A DNA stretch of 64,000 nt from Paenibacillus sp. BK033 (lineage in GTDB: Bacteria; Bacillota; Bacilli; Paenibacillales; Paenibacillaceae): assembly GCF_004345425.1 (NCBI RefSeq), contig NZ_SLVP01000006.1, positions 1-64,000 on the forward strand, in the 5' to 3' direction. The notes under the pieces are model-generated. The model had not been told where the DNA came from. It searched no databases and saw only the letters and a list, made by a program, of their open reading frames with translations. The translations under genes and the position numbers were made by a program. Shown here one piece after another: positions 53,003 through 59,972 of the stretch (within the stretch, counting starts at the first letter, position 1; every line of letters begins with the position of its first letter).

Positions 53003-54007
53003 TTGCCGATGTACCGCAAGCTGGCGCCAACGGTGCTCAAGGTCGCTGTCTTGGCCATCATCGTCGTATTTATTGTTCGCAACATTCCGCTGAAGCTGGA
53101 AGATCTTACGTCCTTCCTGGTGCACGCGAACTTCCGGTTTTACCTATCGCTGCTCTTATTCTCGATCTTTCTGATGCTTCAAGCCGGTATTTGGGTGTTA
53201 ATCGTCAATGCCTCCTTATCCGATACCGGCCGCTTCAGCGGCAGGGCGAGACTTTCGATGCTGGGCGGTCTCCGTATTTTTATTGAAACCCAGTTCGGCA
53301 AGTACATTCCCGGAGGCTTCTGGAACGTGGCCGGACGGATTGTGATGGCGACCAAAGCCGGGGTGCCGCTGGATGCCCAATTCGCCGCCATTGTGTACGA
53401 GAACATTCTGCTCGTTGCGGCGGCGCTCGTCTACGCCATGATGCTGATTGTCACCCTCCATATTGTGCCTGTCTGGGTAGGGCTCCTGCTTGTTCTCGTG
53501 TTTGCGCTAATTTATTTGTTCTACCATCCGCTGACGGTAGCGGTCAAAGGCTTGTTCGTTCGCGCATCCCGGTGGAAATTTCTTCGGAAGATGATCGGGA
53601 AAATGACAAAGTCGTTTGGCGGCGTGGAGATGGCCGGCTCCGAGGTCAGCTTGACGCGGAATCAGTTTTTCGCTTATTTGGCATGCTTTTTGGCCAGCCA
53701 TTTTGTTATGGGCATCGCCTTTTGGCTTCTTACCAACAGCTTTGATAAAGGGAAGATAGGTTTGTTTTACGCCGCGGGAACGTTCGCGACCTCTTGGCTC
53801 CTTGGGCTTGTAAGTCCGCTGCCCGGCGGGCTCGGGGTAAGGGAGGGCTTCCTGGTCTATTTCCTGTCCATGAAGCTAGGGACGGAGACGGCGCTCCAGA
53901 TTTCGGTTATTGCCCGGCTTTGGAACATTATGGCGGAGTTGCTGTTCTGGGCGGTTATACGTGGCGTGTGCTATCTGACGCGAGGGGAGAAGGTATATGA
54001 AACGTAG
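53003..54007 (+). CDS. Flippase-like membrane protein (lysylphosphatidylglycerol synthase TM region, UPF0104)
   Basis: A 334-residue integral membrane protein with about eight hydrophobic segments and the family pattern GKYIPGGFWNVAGR (about 93-106) and SPLPGGLGVREGFLVY near the C terminus. The family includes the flippase part of MprF and AglD-like proteins acting on lipid-linked sugars. It overlaps the following glycosyltransferase gene by 11 bases, so the two probably make or move a cell-envelope glycolipid. TTG 53003 sits nine bases after AGGAGG; ATG 53009 is possible. Confidence 0.88.
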   Translation: MPMYRKLAPTVLKVAVLAIIVVFIVRNIPLKLEDLTSFLVHANFRFYLSLLLFSIFLMLQAGIWVLIVNASLSDTGRFSGRARLSMLGGLRIFIETQFGKYIPGGFWNVAGRIVMATKAGVPLDAQFAAIVYENILLVAAALVYAMMLIVTLHIVPVWVGLLLVLVFALIYLFYHPLTVAVKGLFVRASRWKFLRKMIGKMTKSFGGVEMAGSEVSLTRNQFFAYLACFLASHFVMGIAFWLLTNSFDKGKIGLFYAAGTFATSWLLGLVSPLPGGLGVREGFLVYFLSMKLGTETALQISVIARLWNIMAELLFWAVIRGVCYLTRGEKVYET

Positions 54008-55196
54008 GAAGATCGTGCTCGTCGCGGGTGTTTTTCCGCCGGGTGTCGGAGGCATGCAGAACTACTATTACAATCTGTCCAAACATACGAAGCATGAAAT
54101 GATCGTTATCGCGCCTGAATACCCGGATTGCGCTTCCTTTGACGAGGGTCAGCCTTACCGGATCCTAAGGGGAGCGTTTATGCGGGGGGAGCGTGCCGAC
54201 GTGTTCAGCTGGGGACGGCTGTTTCGGCAGGTGAAAAAAACGCTGCGCAGCGAAGAACCGGATATCACGGTGTACGGGTACGTGTTAATCGGCTTTATCG
54301 GTTTGTTATTCCGCGTGTTTGGCAGGCGCCGCTATATGATATCCGCCCACGGTATGGATATGCTGATGTTCCGTCGTTATATCGGCCTTAATCAGATTGT
54401 GAAGCTGATTCTGCGCAAGGCGGACGGCGTGCTGGTCAACAGCGAGTTTACCCGCCGCCTGGTCGAGGAGTACGGGGTGGAGCCCGGCAGAATCGGCATT
54501 GTCCATCCCGGCGTGGAAAGCTTATTCGAGCCAAAGGCGGTTGACGAGGAGCTAAGGCGGGAGCACGGACTGGAAGGGAAGTATGTGCTGCTGTCGGTAG
54601 GGCGGCTTGTTACGCGCAAAGGCCATGACAAGGTGATCGAAGCGATGCCCGCGATTTTGCGCCATATCCCGAATGCCGTCTATGTCATTGTAGGAGACGG
54701 TCCGGAGCGGGGCAGACTGGAGCAATTGGCCGGAACGGTCGGCGTGTCGGGAAAGGTTCGGTTCGTGGGCGGGATAAACGGCACGGAGCGGTTAAACGAT
54801 TATTACAATCTGGCGAGTCAGTTCATAATGGTAAGCCGGCAGCTGGAAAAGGGCGACGCCGAAGGGTTCGGCATCGTCTATCTGGAGGCGGCTTCCGCCC
54901 GCGTGCCGGTCATTGCAGGGCGCTCAGGCGGAGCTTCGGAAGCGGTGCTCGACGGGGAGACGGGGCTCCTTGTGGAGCCTGAGTCGATAATGGCGATCAC
55001 GGATGCCGTTGTAAAGCTGGCGAGCGATACGCAGCTGCGCGAAAGGCTGGTCCGCGAGGGTTATAAACGCGCTAAGCTGCAATTCCAGCATGACGTGCTT
55101 GCAGAGGTGTTTGATCAATACGCGGGACGCATCTGCTCCAATCCGGTTGCCGCGATTTATAAGCGGGCAGGGAAAAGAGCGGCTCAGCGGATGTAG
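53997..55196 (+). CDS. Glycosyltransferase family 4 (GT-B fold)
   Basis: A 399-residue GT-B enzyme. The N-terminal domain starts KRRKIVLVAGVFPPGVGGMQ, with the Gly-rich loop of GT4 enzymes. The C-terminal donor domain holds LLSVGRLVTRKGHDKVIEAM and the EX7E motif around EGFGIVYLEAAS, followed by GGASEAV. It transfers a sugar from a nucleotide donor to an envelope acceptor such as a lipid or polysaccharide. The ATG lies within the end of the flippase-like gene, giving translational coupling; the pair ends at the terminator at 55209. Confidence 0.92.
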   Translation: MKRRKIVLVAGVFPPGVGGMQNYYYNLSKHTKHEMIVIAPEYPDCASFDEGQPYRILRGAFMRGERADVFSWGRLFRQVKKTLRSEEPDITVYGYVLIGFIGLLFRVFGRRRYMISAHGMDMLMFRRYIGLNQIVKLILRKADGVLVNSEFTRRLVEEYGVEPGRIGIVHPGVESLFEPKAVDEELRREHGLEGKYVLLSVGRLVTRKGHDKVIEAMPAILRHIPNAVYVIVGDGPERGRLEQLAGTVGVSGKVRFVGGINGTERLNDYYNLASQFIMVSRQLEKGDAEGFGIVYLEAASARVPVIAGRSGGASEAVLDGETGLLVEPESIMAITDAVVKLASDTQLRERLVREGYKRAKLQFQHDVLAEVFDQYAGRICSNPVAAIYKRAGKRAAQRM

Positions 55197-55208
55197 CTTA
55201 AAGAAGGG

Positions 55209-55254
55209 AAAAACGCTGTAAGGCTGGCGGTGGACCAGCTTTACAGCGTTTTTT
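55209..55254. terminator. Strong bidirectional terminator
   Basis: AAAAACGCTGTAAGGCTGG pairs with CCAGCTTTACAGCGTTTTT, with one mismatch region in the middle and T runs on both strands. It separates the convergent glycosyltransferase and MFS genes. Confidence 0.9.
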
Positions 55255-55264
55255 GTCGTGTGGG

Positions 55265-56470
55265 TCATTTTAGCAGCCGATGAATCAGCCATACCGAGAA
55301 GCTGAATAATCCTGCGAATCCGCCCGCGCAGCATACGCCGCTCCAGCCCCATTCATGCCAGGCGAAGCTGCCTGCAGACGAACCAATCGCTCCGCCAAGG
55401 AAGGTGGTTACCATCTGAACGGTATTCAGGCGGCTGCGGGCCGGGGGCTCAAGCGCATAGATGCGGGTCTGGTTGGCGACTTGAGTACCTTGCACGCCGA
55501 GATCAAGTAAAATAACGCCTGCAATAAGCGCCCATAACATGCCGCCAAGCAGCCCGAAGAACAGATACGCGATGATGTTTAGCGCGATTAAGCCGCCAAT
55601 CATCCACTTGGTTGGAATGCGGTCGGCGAGTCTGCCGACAAAGGGAGCGCCTAATGCTCCGGCCGCACCGATTAATCCAAACAGGCCGGCGATCTGGCTG
55701 CTGTAATGATAAGGCTCGCCTTCCACATAGAAGGATAAAGCCGTCCAGAAAATACTAAAGGCGGCGAAGTTGGCTGCGCCAATCAAAGCGGACTCCCGCA
55801 GCGTGGAATATTTTTTCACGAGCCTACCCATGGAAAGCAGCAGCTCGCTATAGCGCAGCTCGGCGGTTGCGCGGGCCACGGGAAGCTTGATTCGGAGCAG
55901 AAGCAGCAAAGCCAGCATGGCCGCCGCCGCTAAGGCGTACATGAACCTCCAGCCCCAGGTTCCGCCGATCAAGCCGGACACGGTTCGGGTGAGCAGAATG
56001 CCGAGCAGCAGACCGCTTGTAACGGTTCCGACTGCTTTGCCTTGTTCGCCGGGTACAGCGAGTGTCGCGGCAAGCGGGATGAGGATTTGCGGCACAACGG
56101 TTGTCAGGCCAACGGCAAAGCTCGCGATAAACATCCAGGCGAGATTTTGCGCGGTGGCTATGCCAATCAGGGAAAGACAGACGAGCGAGAGCAGAACGGT
56201 AATAAGTCCTTTGCGTTCCTTGATGTCGCCCAGCGGCACGAACAGGAACATGCCCAGGGCATAGCCGATCTGGGTGCAGGTGGAGACAAATCCAACCTCG
56301 CTCGGGGCAACGCCAAAGGACCGGCCGATATCCGCCAGCAGCGGCTGGTTGTAATACAAATTCGCGACGGTCATGCCGGCGGTAAAAGCCATCAGGAGCA
56401 GCAGTCCCTTGGAAAGCGAGGCTTTGCCCGCCTGTGCTGCCGGTGTTTGAAGCGTAGGAGCGGATGACAT
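55265..56470 (-). CDS. MFS family efflux transporter
   Basis: A 401-residue protein with twelve hydrophobic segments and the major facilitator signature between helices 2 and 3 (GDIKERKGLITVLLS). The N-terminal NLYYNQPLLADIGRSFGV motif is typical of the YnfM/arabinose-efflux-like group, which export sugars or drugs by proton exchange; the substrate is unknown. ATG 56470 follows AAAGGA; the longer reading to 56515 lacks a site. It is a single gene, convergent with the glycosyltransferase operon. Confidence 0.9.
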   Translation of the reverse strand: MSSAPTLQTPAAQAGKASLSKGLLLLMAFTAGMTVANLYYNQPLLADIGRSFGVAPSEVGFVSTCTQIGYALGMFLFVPLGDIKERKGLITVLLSLVCLSLIGIATAQNLAWMFIASFAVGLTTVVPQILIPLAATLAVPGEQGKAVGTVTSGLLLGILLTRTVSGLIGGTWGWRFMYALAAAAMLALLLLLRIKLPVARATAELRYSELLLSMGRLVKKYSTLRESALIGAANFAAFSIFWTALSFYVEGEPYHYSSQIAGLFGLIGAAGALGAPFVGRLADRIPTKWMIGGLIALNIIAYLFFGLLGGMLWALIAGVILLDLGVQGTQVANQTRIYALEPPARSRLNTVQMVTTFLGGAIGSSAGSFAWHEWGWSGVCCAGGFAGLFSFSVWLIHRLLK

Positions 56471-56631
56471 GATGACGGTTCCTTTCGGGTAAATAGGATA
56501 TGCTGTCTTAACCATCTTACCTGTAAATTTCTTAATGTAAAGCAGAAGCTGGGGGAGGGTGGAGTGCGTATTTTTAGTATGGTATAATTTGGGTGTTGCT
56601 GAAAGCTGCGTATTTGTAGGAGGCTGCTGTC

Positions 56632-56901
56632 GTGATCTATTTCGGAAGCGTGATTCTAGGATTTATCTTTATTCTGCTTGCCTATCGGTTATTGCGCTAT
56701 AAATTAACGAAGTACAATAGAGAAAATATTGGTCTAAGCATGATTGCGTGCGTGGAGCTGGTTGTTTTTCGCGGGGAGTTCGTTAAGTACCAGGTAGCTT
56801 ATATTCTCCTCATCTCCGCAGCGTTGCTGTCTGCGATCGTGTTCCTTTATGGGTTTTTGTTTAAAAGTAACGGGGTTAATGAAGGTCCTGGCCATCGTTG
56901 A
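56632..56901 (+). CDS. Small two-helix membrane protein of unknown function
   Basis: An 89-residue protein with two predicted membrane helices (about 3-22 and 58-80) and a short basic loop between them (RYKLTKYNRENIG). I do not recognise a family. GTG 56632 follows AGGAGG, a good site, which supports a real gene. The stop codon lies inside a perfect hairpin (CCTGGCCAT/ATGGCCAGG, 56887-56909), and the paired-palindrome repeat follows, so the gene end is unusually structured. Confidence 0.75.
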   Translation: MIYFGSVILGFIFILLAYRLLRYKLTKYNRENIGLSMIACVELVVFRGEFVKYQVAYILLISAALLSAIVFLYGFLFKSNGVNEGPGHR

Positions 56902-56909
56902 TGGCCAGG
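56887..56909 (+). repeat. Perfect hairpin overlapping the stop codon of the small membrane protein gene
   Basis: CCTGGCCAT (56887-56895) pairs with ATGGCCAGG (56901-56909) over a five-base loop that carries the TGA. There is no T run, so it is not a standard terminator; it may be an end-stabilising structure. Confidence 0.75.
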
Positions 56910-56916
56910 GTGCTGC

Positions 56917-56995
56917 TTAACGATGCGGCATATCGTTAACATGGTGAAAGAGCAGCTAGTCAGGCCCCTTAACGATGCTCCGCGCATCGTTAAGG
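56917..56995. repeat. Paired palindrome repeat, copy 2
   Basis: TTAACGAT/ATCGTTAA (56917-56939) and CCTTAACGATGC/GCATCGTTAAGG (56967-56995) are two units about 53 bases apart. The same arrangement occurs at 34286-34360, with related spacer sequence (GAAA.AG..CT....CAG). Confidence 0.75.
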
Positions 56996-57027
56996 CCCGG
57001 ACGTAAGGGGCTGGCAACAAAGAAAGG

Positions 57028-57066
57028 AAAAAGGCCGTTCATACTCACGGTATGGGCGGCCTTTAC
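57028..57066. terminator. Terminator of the RsbQ/diguanylate cyclase operon
   Basis: AAAGGCCG pairs with CGGCCTTT over about 19 bases, and CATAC/GTATG adds an inner stem. The A run on the plus side gives a T tract for the minus-strand operon. Confidence 0.8.
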
Positions 57067-57068
57067 TA

Positions 57069-58043
57069 TTAACTACGGTAATGCGTAACCCGGTTGCGTC
57101 CGTTGTTTTTCGAGAGATAGAGCGCTTGGTCGGCCTGCTGCAGCAGGGATAACTCAGATTCCTCCTCCGCAGCAAAGGTTGCCGCGCCGATGCTGATGGT
57201 GATGCGCAAATCGCCAAGCGGAGTCGTCTCCGTGGCTGCGCGGTACCGCTCCGCGGCAGCGAGAGCCCGATCCCGATCCAGCCCCGGCAGCAAAATAACA
57301 AATTCTTCCCCGCCGAACCGGGCGACAACCGCTTCTTCCGGCGACTGCTCCTGCAGCAGCTGGGCCAGTCTGGTCAGAACAAGATCGCCGACAGGATGAC
57401 CGTACGTATCGTTAATGCTTTTGAAGCGGTCGATATCGATGATGCAGAGCGAGAGGACATTCCCCGCCCCCTTTGATAATTCCGTGTGACTCAGCAGCTG
57501 CTCCTGGAAAAACCGGCGGTTCTTCAGGCCGGTCAGCGGATCCGTCGAAGCCAAGGTCTCCAGCCGCTCATTCAGTTCCATTAGCTCCCGCTGCTTCTTC
57601 TCGTATTGGGCATGCAGCAGCTCCAGCCTGTGATTGGCTTCATTCGTCTCCTGATACAAAATCTCAAGCTGCCGCTTGGTCTTCATGATATCCTTCTCAT
57701 GCTCAATCCGTTTCCGCATCTCAAGTGCCACGCAGTCGATCACGGCTTTGCCGTCCCGGTTCCGCCTGATGCCGTTCAAGAGCACGGGAAGATCCTTGCC
57801 GTCCTTCGACCGGAACGAGAAATACATCTCGTTCACCTGGCCGTAAAGCTGGATGTAAGGATAGAAATAAGTGTGAAAAAACATCTTATTCGCCACCGAC
57901 ATCGTGGACTCGATATGCCGTTCCAGTAATTCCTCGCGGTCATAACCCAGCATCGTTAACAGTGTCTGATTGACCGATTGAATTAGTCCCTTGTCGGTAA
58001 TCGAGAAATAGCCGCAAGGAGCTTCATTTAACAGGGTATCCAT
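57069..58043 (-). CDS. PAS-GGDEF diguanylate cyclase
   Basis: A 324-residue cytoplasmic protein. An N-terminal PAS domain (about 1-110: GYFSITDKGLIQSVNQTLLT and MLGYDREEL) is joined by a long coiled coil (about 115-165) to a GGDEF domain (about 166-322). The active site is GGEEF at 244-248, a functional variant, so it should make cyclic di-GMP. The RxxD inhibitory site is not seen at its usual place five residues upstream. It is 32 bases downstream of an RsbQ-like hydrolase on the same strand, so the hydrolase product is probably the PAS ligand. Confidence 0.9.
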   Translation of the reverse strand: MDTLLNEAPCGYFSITDKGLIQSVNQTLLTMLGYDREELLERHIESTMSVANKMFFHTYFYPYIQLYGQVNEMYFSFRSKDGKDLPVLLNGIRRNRDGKAVIDCVALEMRKRIEHEKDIMKTKRQLEILYQETNEANHRLELLHAQYEKKQRELMELNERLETLASTDPLTGLKNRRFFQEQLLSHTELSKGAGNVLSLCIIDIDRFKSINDTYGHPVGDLVLTRLAQLLQEQSPEEAVVARFGGEEFVILLPGLDRDRALAAAERYRAATETTPLGDLRITISIGAATFAAEEESELSLLQQADQALYLSKNNGRNRVTHYRS

Positions 58044-58075
58044 TCAAATACTGCCTTTCTTCGTCGTTTCGTCGT

Positions 58076-58882
58076 TTAGGAAATCGCCAAATAATCCTTA
58101 ATGTACTGCGTGGTTTCTTCCGGGTGACTGAGATGCGGGTAATGTCCGGTTGCCTTCATTTGCCGTAAGGTGCTGTTTTTCAGCTGCGCATGCATGAATT
58201 CTCCTACTTCAGGAGGCGAGATGCTGTCGTCCGTGCATTGCAAAATAAGCGTCGGGATTGAAGAGGAGGCCAGCTCTGACCGGCAGTCGGACAAGAAGGT
58301 TACTTCCGCGAACTGTCTGGCGATATGCGGGTCTCTGGAGCAGAAGCTTTCCTCCAGCTCGGTGGACAGCTCTTGGCGATCTTGATTCTGCATGACGATT
58401 GGGGCGAGGTAGCTTGCCCAGCCGATAAAATTCATCTGCATCATCTGCAGCAGCTCGTCTATCTCGTTGCGGTCAAAGCCCCCGTAGTAGCTTGGGAGAT
58501 CGTTGACGTAACGCGGCGAAGCGCCTAGCATAACCATCCGCTGAAAATATTTCTTATCCCGAATCGAAGCCAGCATGCCAATCATGCCGCTGACGGAGTG
58601 GCCAACGAATATGGCGTCTTCCAAACGAAGCGTATCCATCACGTCAAGCACATCTTCGGCGTAGCCGTACAAGCTGTTATATTTGTCGGGGCTGTAGTCG
58701 TTGATTTGGGATGCTCCGGAACCGACGTAATCGAATAGAACGATCCGGTAGTCCTGTTCGAAAAGGGGAAGCATGTGCCGCCACATATTCTGGTCGCAGC
58801 CGAAGCCGTGGGCGAAGACGATCGTCTGTTTGCCGTGGCCAAGCACTTTTACGTTATTGCGCGTGAGAACATCCGTATTCAT
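58076..58882 (-). CDS. rsbQ: RsbQ-like alpha/beta hydrolase
   Basis: A 268-residue alpha/beta hydrolase. The triad is Ser96 (VGHSVSG), Asp218 or Asp219 (QCTDDSISP) and His247 (TGHYPH), positions that coincide with those I recall for Bacillus RsbQ. In Bacillus, RsbQ supplies a small-molecule signal to the PAS domain of the phosphatase RsbP in the energy-stress branch of the SigB pathway. Here the partner is instead a PAS-GGDEF cyclase 32 bases downstream. Plant KAI2/D14 receptors belong to the same fold. The start MNTDVLTRN follows GAGGGGAG; the frame upstream is not needed. Confidence 0.88.
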   Translation of the reverse strand: MNTDVLTRNNVKVLGHGKQTIVFAHGFGCDQNMWRHMLPLFEQDYRIVLFDYVGSGASQINDYSPDKYNSLYGYAEDVLDVMDTLRLEDAIFVGHSVSGMIGMLASIRDKKYFQRMVMLGASPRYVNDLPSYYGGFDRNEIDELLQMMQMNFIGWASYLAPIVMQNQDRQELSTELEESFCSRDPHIARQFAEVTFLSDCRSELASSSIPTLILQCTDDSISPPEVGEFMHAQLKNSTLRQMKATGHYPHLSHPEETTQYIKDYLAIS

Positions 58883-58976
58883 AGACGGTCTCCCCTCTTG
58901 AGAGAAGTGTAATACTATGAACATTATATCGGATTATTTTGGAATTGGGATGAACTTTTGTAGATTTGTGTCGAAT

Positions 58977-59780
58977 TTACCAGAGAAAAGAGGAGGTTGT
59001 TTTCCGGTTCTTCCTAAGCTGAATAGGGGTGAACTGGCTGAAGGATTTGAATTCCTTCATGAAATGGGACTGGTCAAAATATCCGCTTTCCATCGCTACA
59101 TCCGTCAAGGAGGACGCGCTTCTGACAATGCCGCTAAGCGAACGCTGGAAGCGGATAATCCGGTTGTACAGCTTGGGGGAGATGCCGAGGGATTGCTCGA
59201 ATTTGGTTCGGATATAACGCTCGGAGTAGCCGGTATCCTCGGCCAGCTCCCGGATCGTAACGCTGCCGTTTGAACGCTGCATGGAAGTCAGGCAGTAATC
59301 GATCATCCGGATGGGACGCGCGTCGCCCGTCAGAAGGGGCATGCAGAGCCTTTCAAAGCCTCTTATCCGCTCGGAGAAGCCTTGAAGCTCGGCGATAATC
59401 GCTCCCGTGTCTTTGTATACCGACAAAGAATCCTCGAACGGCGCTTGGACCTCGATAATTTCCTTCAACGGCAGATTTGGCAGCAGAAGACTTAGCCTTG
59501 CGGACAGTCGAACCCCGAAATAGGTCGTGTCAGCTTCAAAATAAAGCTCTTTTCCCTGCAGCACGGTACCGCAAACTCTGGCGGATGGCTTCCCGGGCTG
59601 GCAGCAGAAGAGAAGGTCGACACAGCCGTCCGGGACAACATGGATCATCCGCCCGGATGCATCCGTCATGAACTGATAATAGATAACGGGCTGTCCGTTA
59701 TAATGGATTTTCCGCTCCGTATAGCCCGTTGTTTCCCATTCGAAGCCGTATTGGATGCCGCTGACAAGTTCCTCCATCAT
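58977..59780 (-). CDS. AraC family transcriptional regulator
   Basis: A 267-residue regulator. The N-terminal part is a DUF6597/cupin-like domain (VIYYQFMTDASGRMIHVVPD and GCVDLLFCCQPGKPSARVCG). The C terminus is a double helix-turn-helix (VTIRELAEDTGYSERYIRTKF and SLTDVAMESGYFDQSHFMKE). It is divergent from the copper amine oxidase gene across a 192-base gap that also contains a GlnR-like box, so it may regulate that gene. Start ATG 59780 follows GGGAGG with a somewhat long gap. Confidence 0.88.
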   Translation of the reverse strand: MMEELVSGIQYGFEWETTGYTERKIHYNGQPVIYYQFMTDASGRMIHVVPDGCVDLLFCCQPGKPSARVCGTVLQGKELYFEADTTYFGVRLSARLSLLLPNLPLKEIIEVQAPFEDSLSVYKDTGAIIAELQGFSERIRGFERLCMPLLTGDARPIRMIDYCLTSMQRSNGSVTIRELAEDTGYSERYIRTKFEQSLGISPKLYNRIIRFQRSLSGIVRSASSLTDVAMESGYFDQSHFMKEFKSFSQFTPIQLRKNRKTTSSFLW

Positions 59781-59856
59781 CTGTGCCCGTTCCTCCCGTA
59801 ACCTTAATATGCGTACAACAATAGCAAACCCTGTGTTCTCTCGTCAATGAGTGAAA

Positions 59857-59873
59857 GTTATATTTTCTAACAT
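59857..59873 (-). promoter_or_regulatory. GlnR/TnrA-like box upstream of the amine oxidase
   Basis: Read on the minus strand it is TGTTAGAAAATATAACT, which fits TGTNANAWWWTNTNACA at all but the last base. It lies about 100 bases upstream of the amine oxidase start, upstream of a TATTAT at 59913 with a poor -35, a layout suited to activation. Confidence 0.7.
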
Positions 59874-59972
59874 AATTTTCGGGTTTGTTCCGTTTTTTAC
59901 AATAATCCGCTCTATTATGTGAGGTAAATTAACGTCACGGGAAAACGTAAGAGAATGGGGAGGCATACCAAG

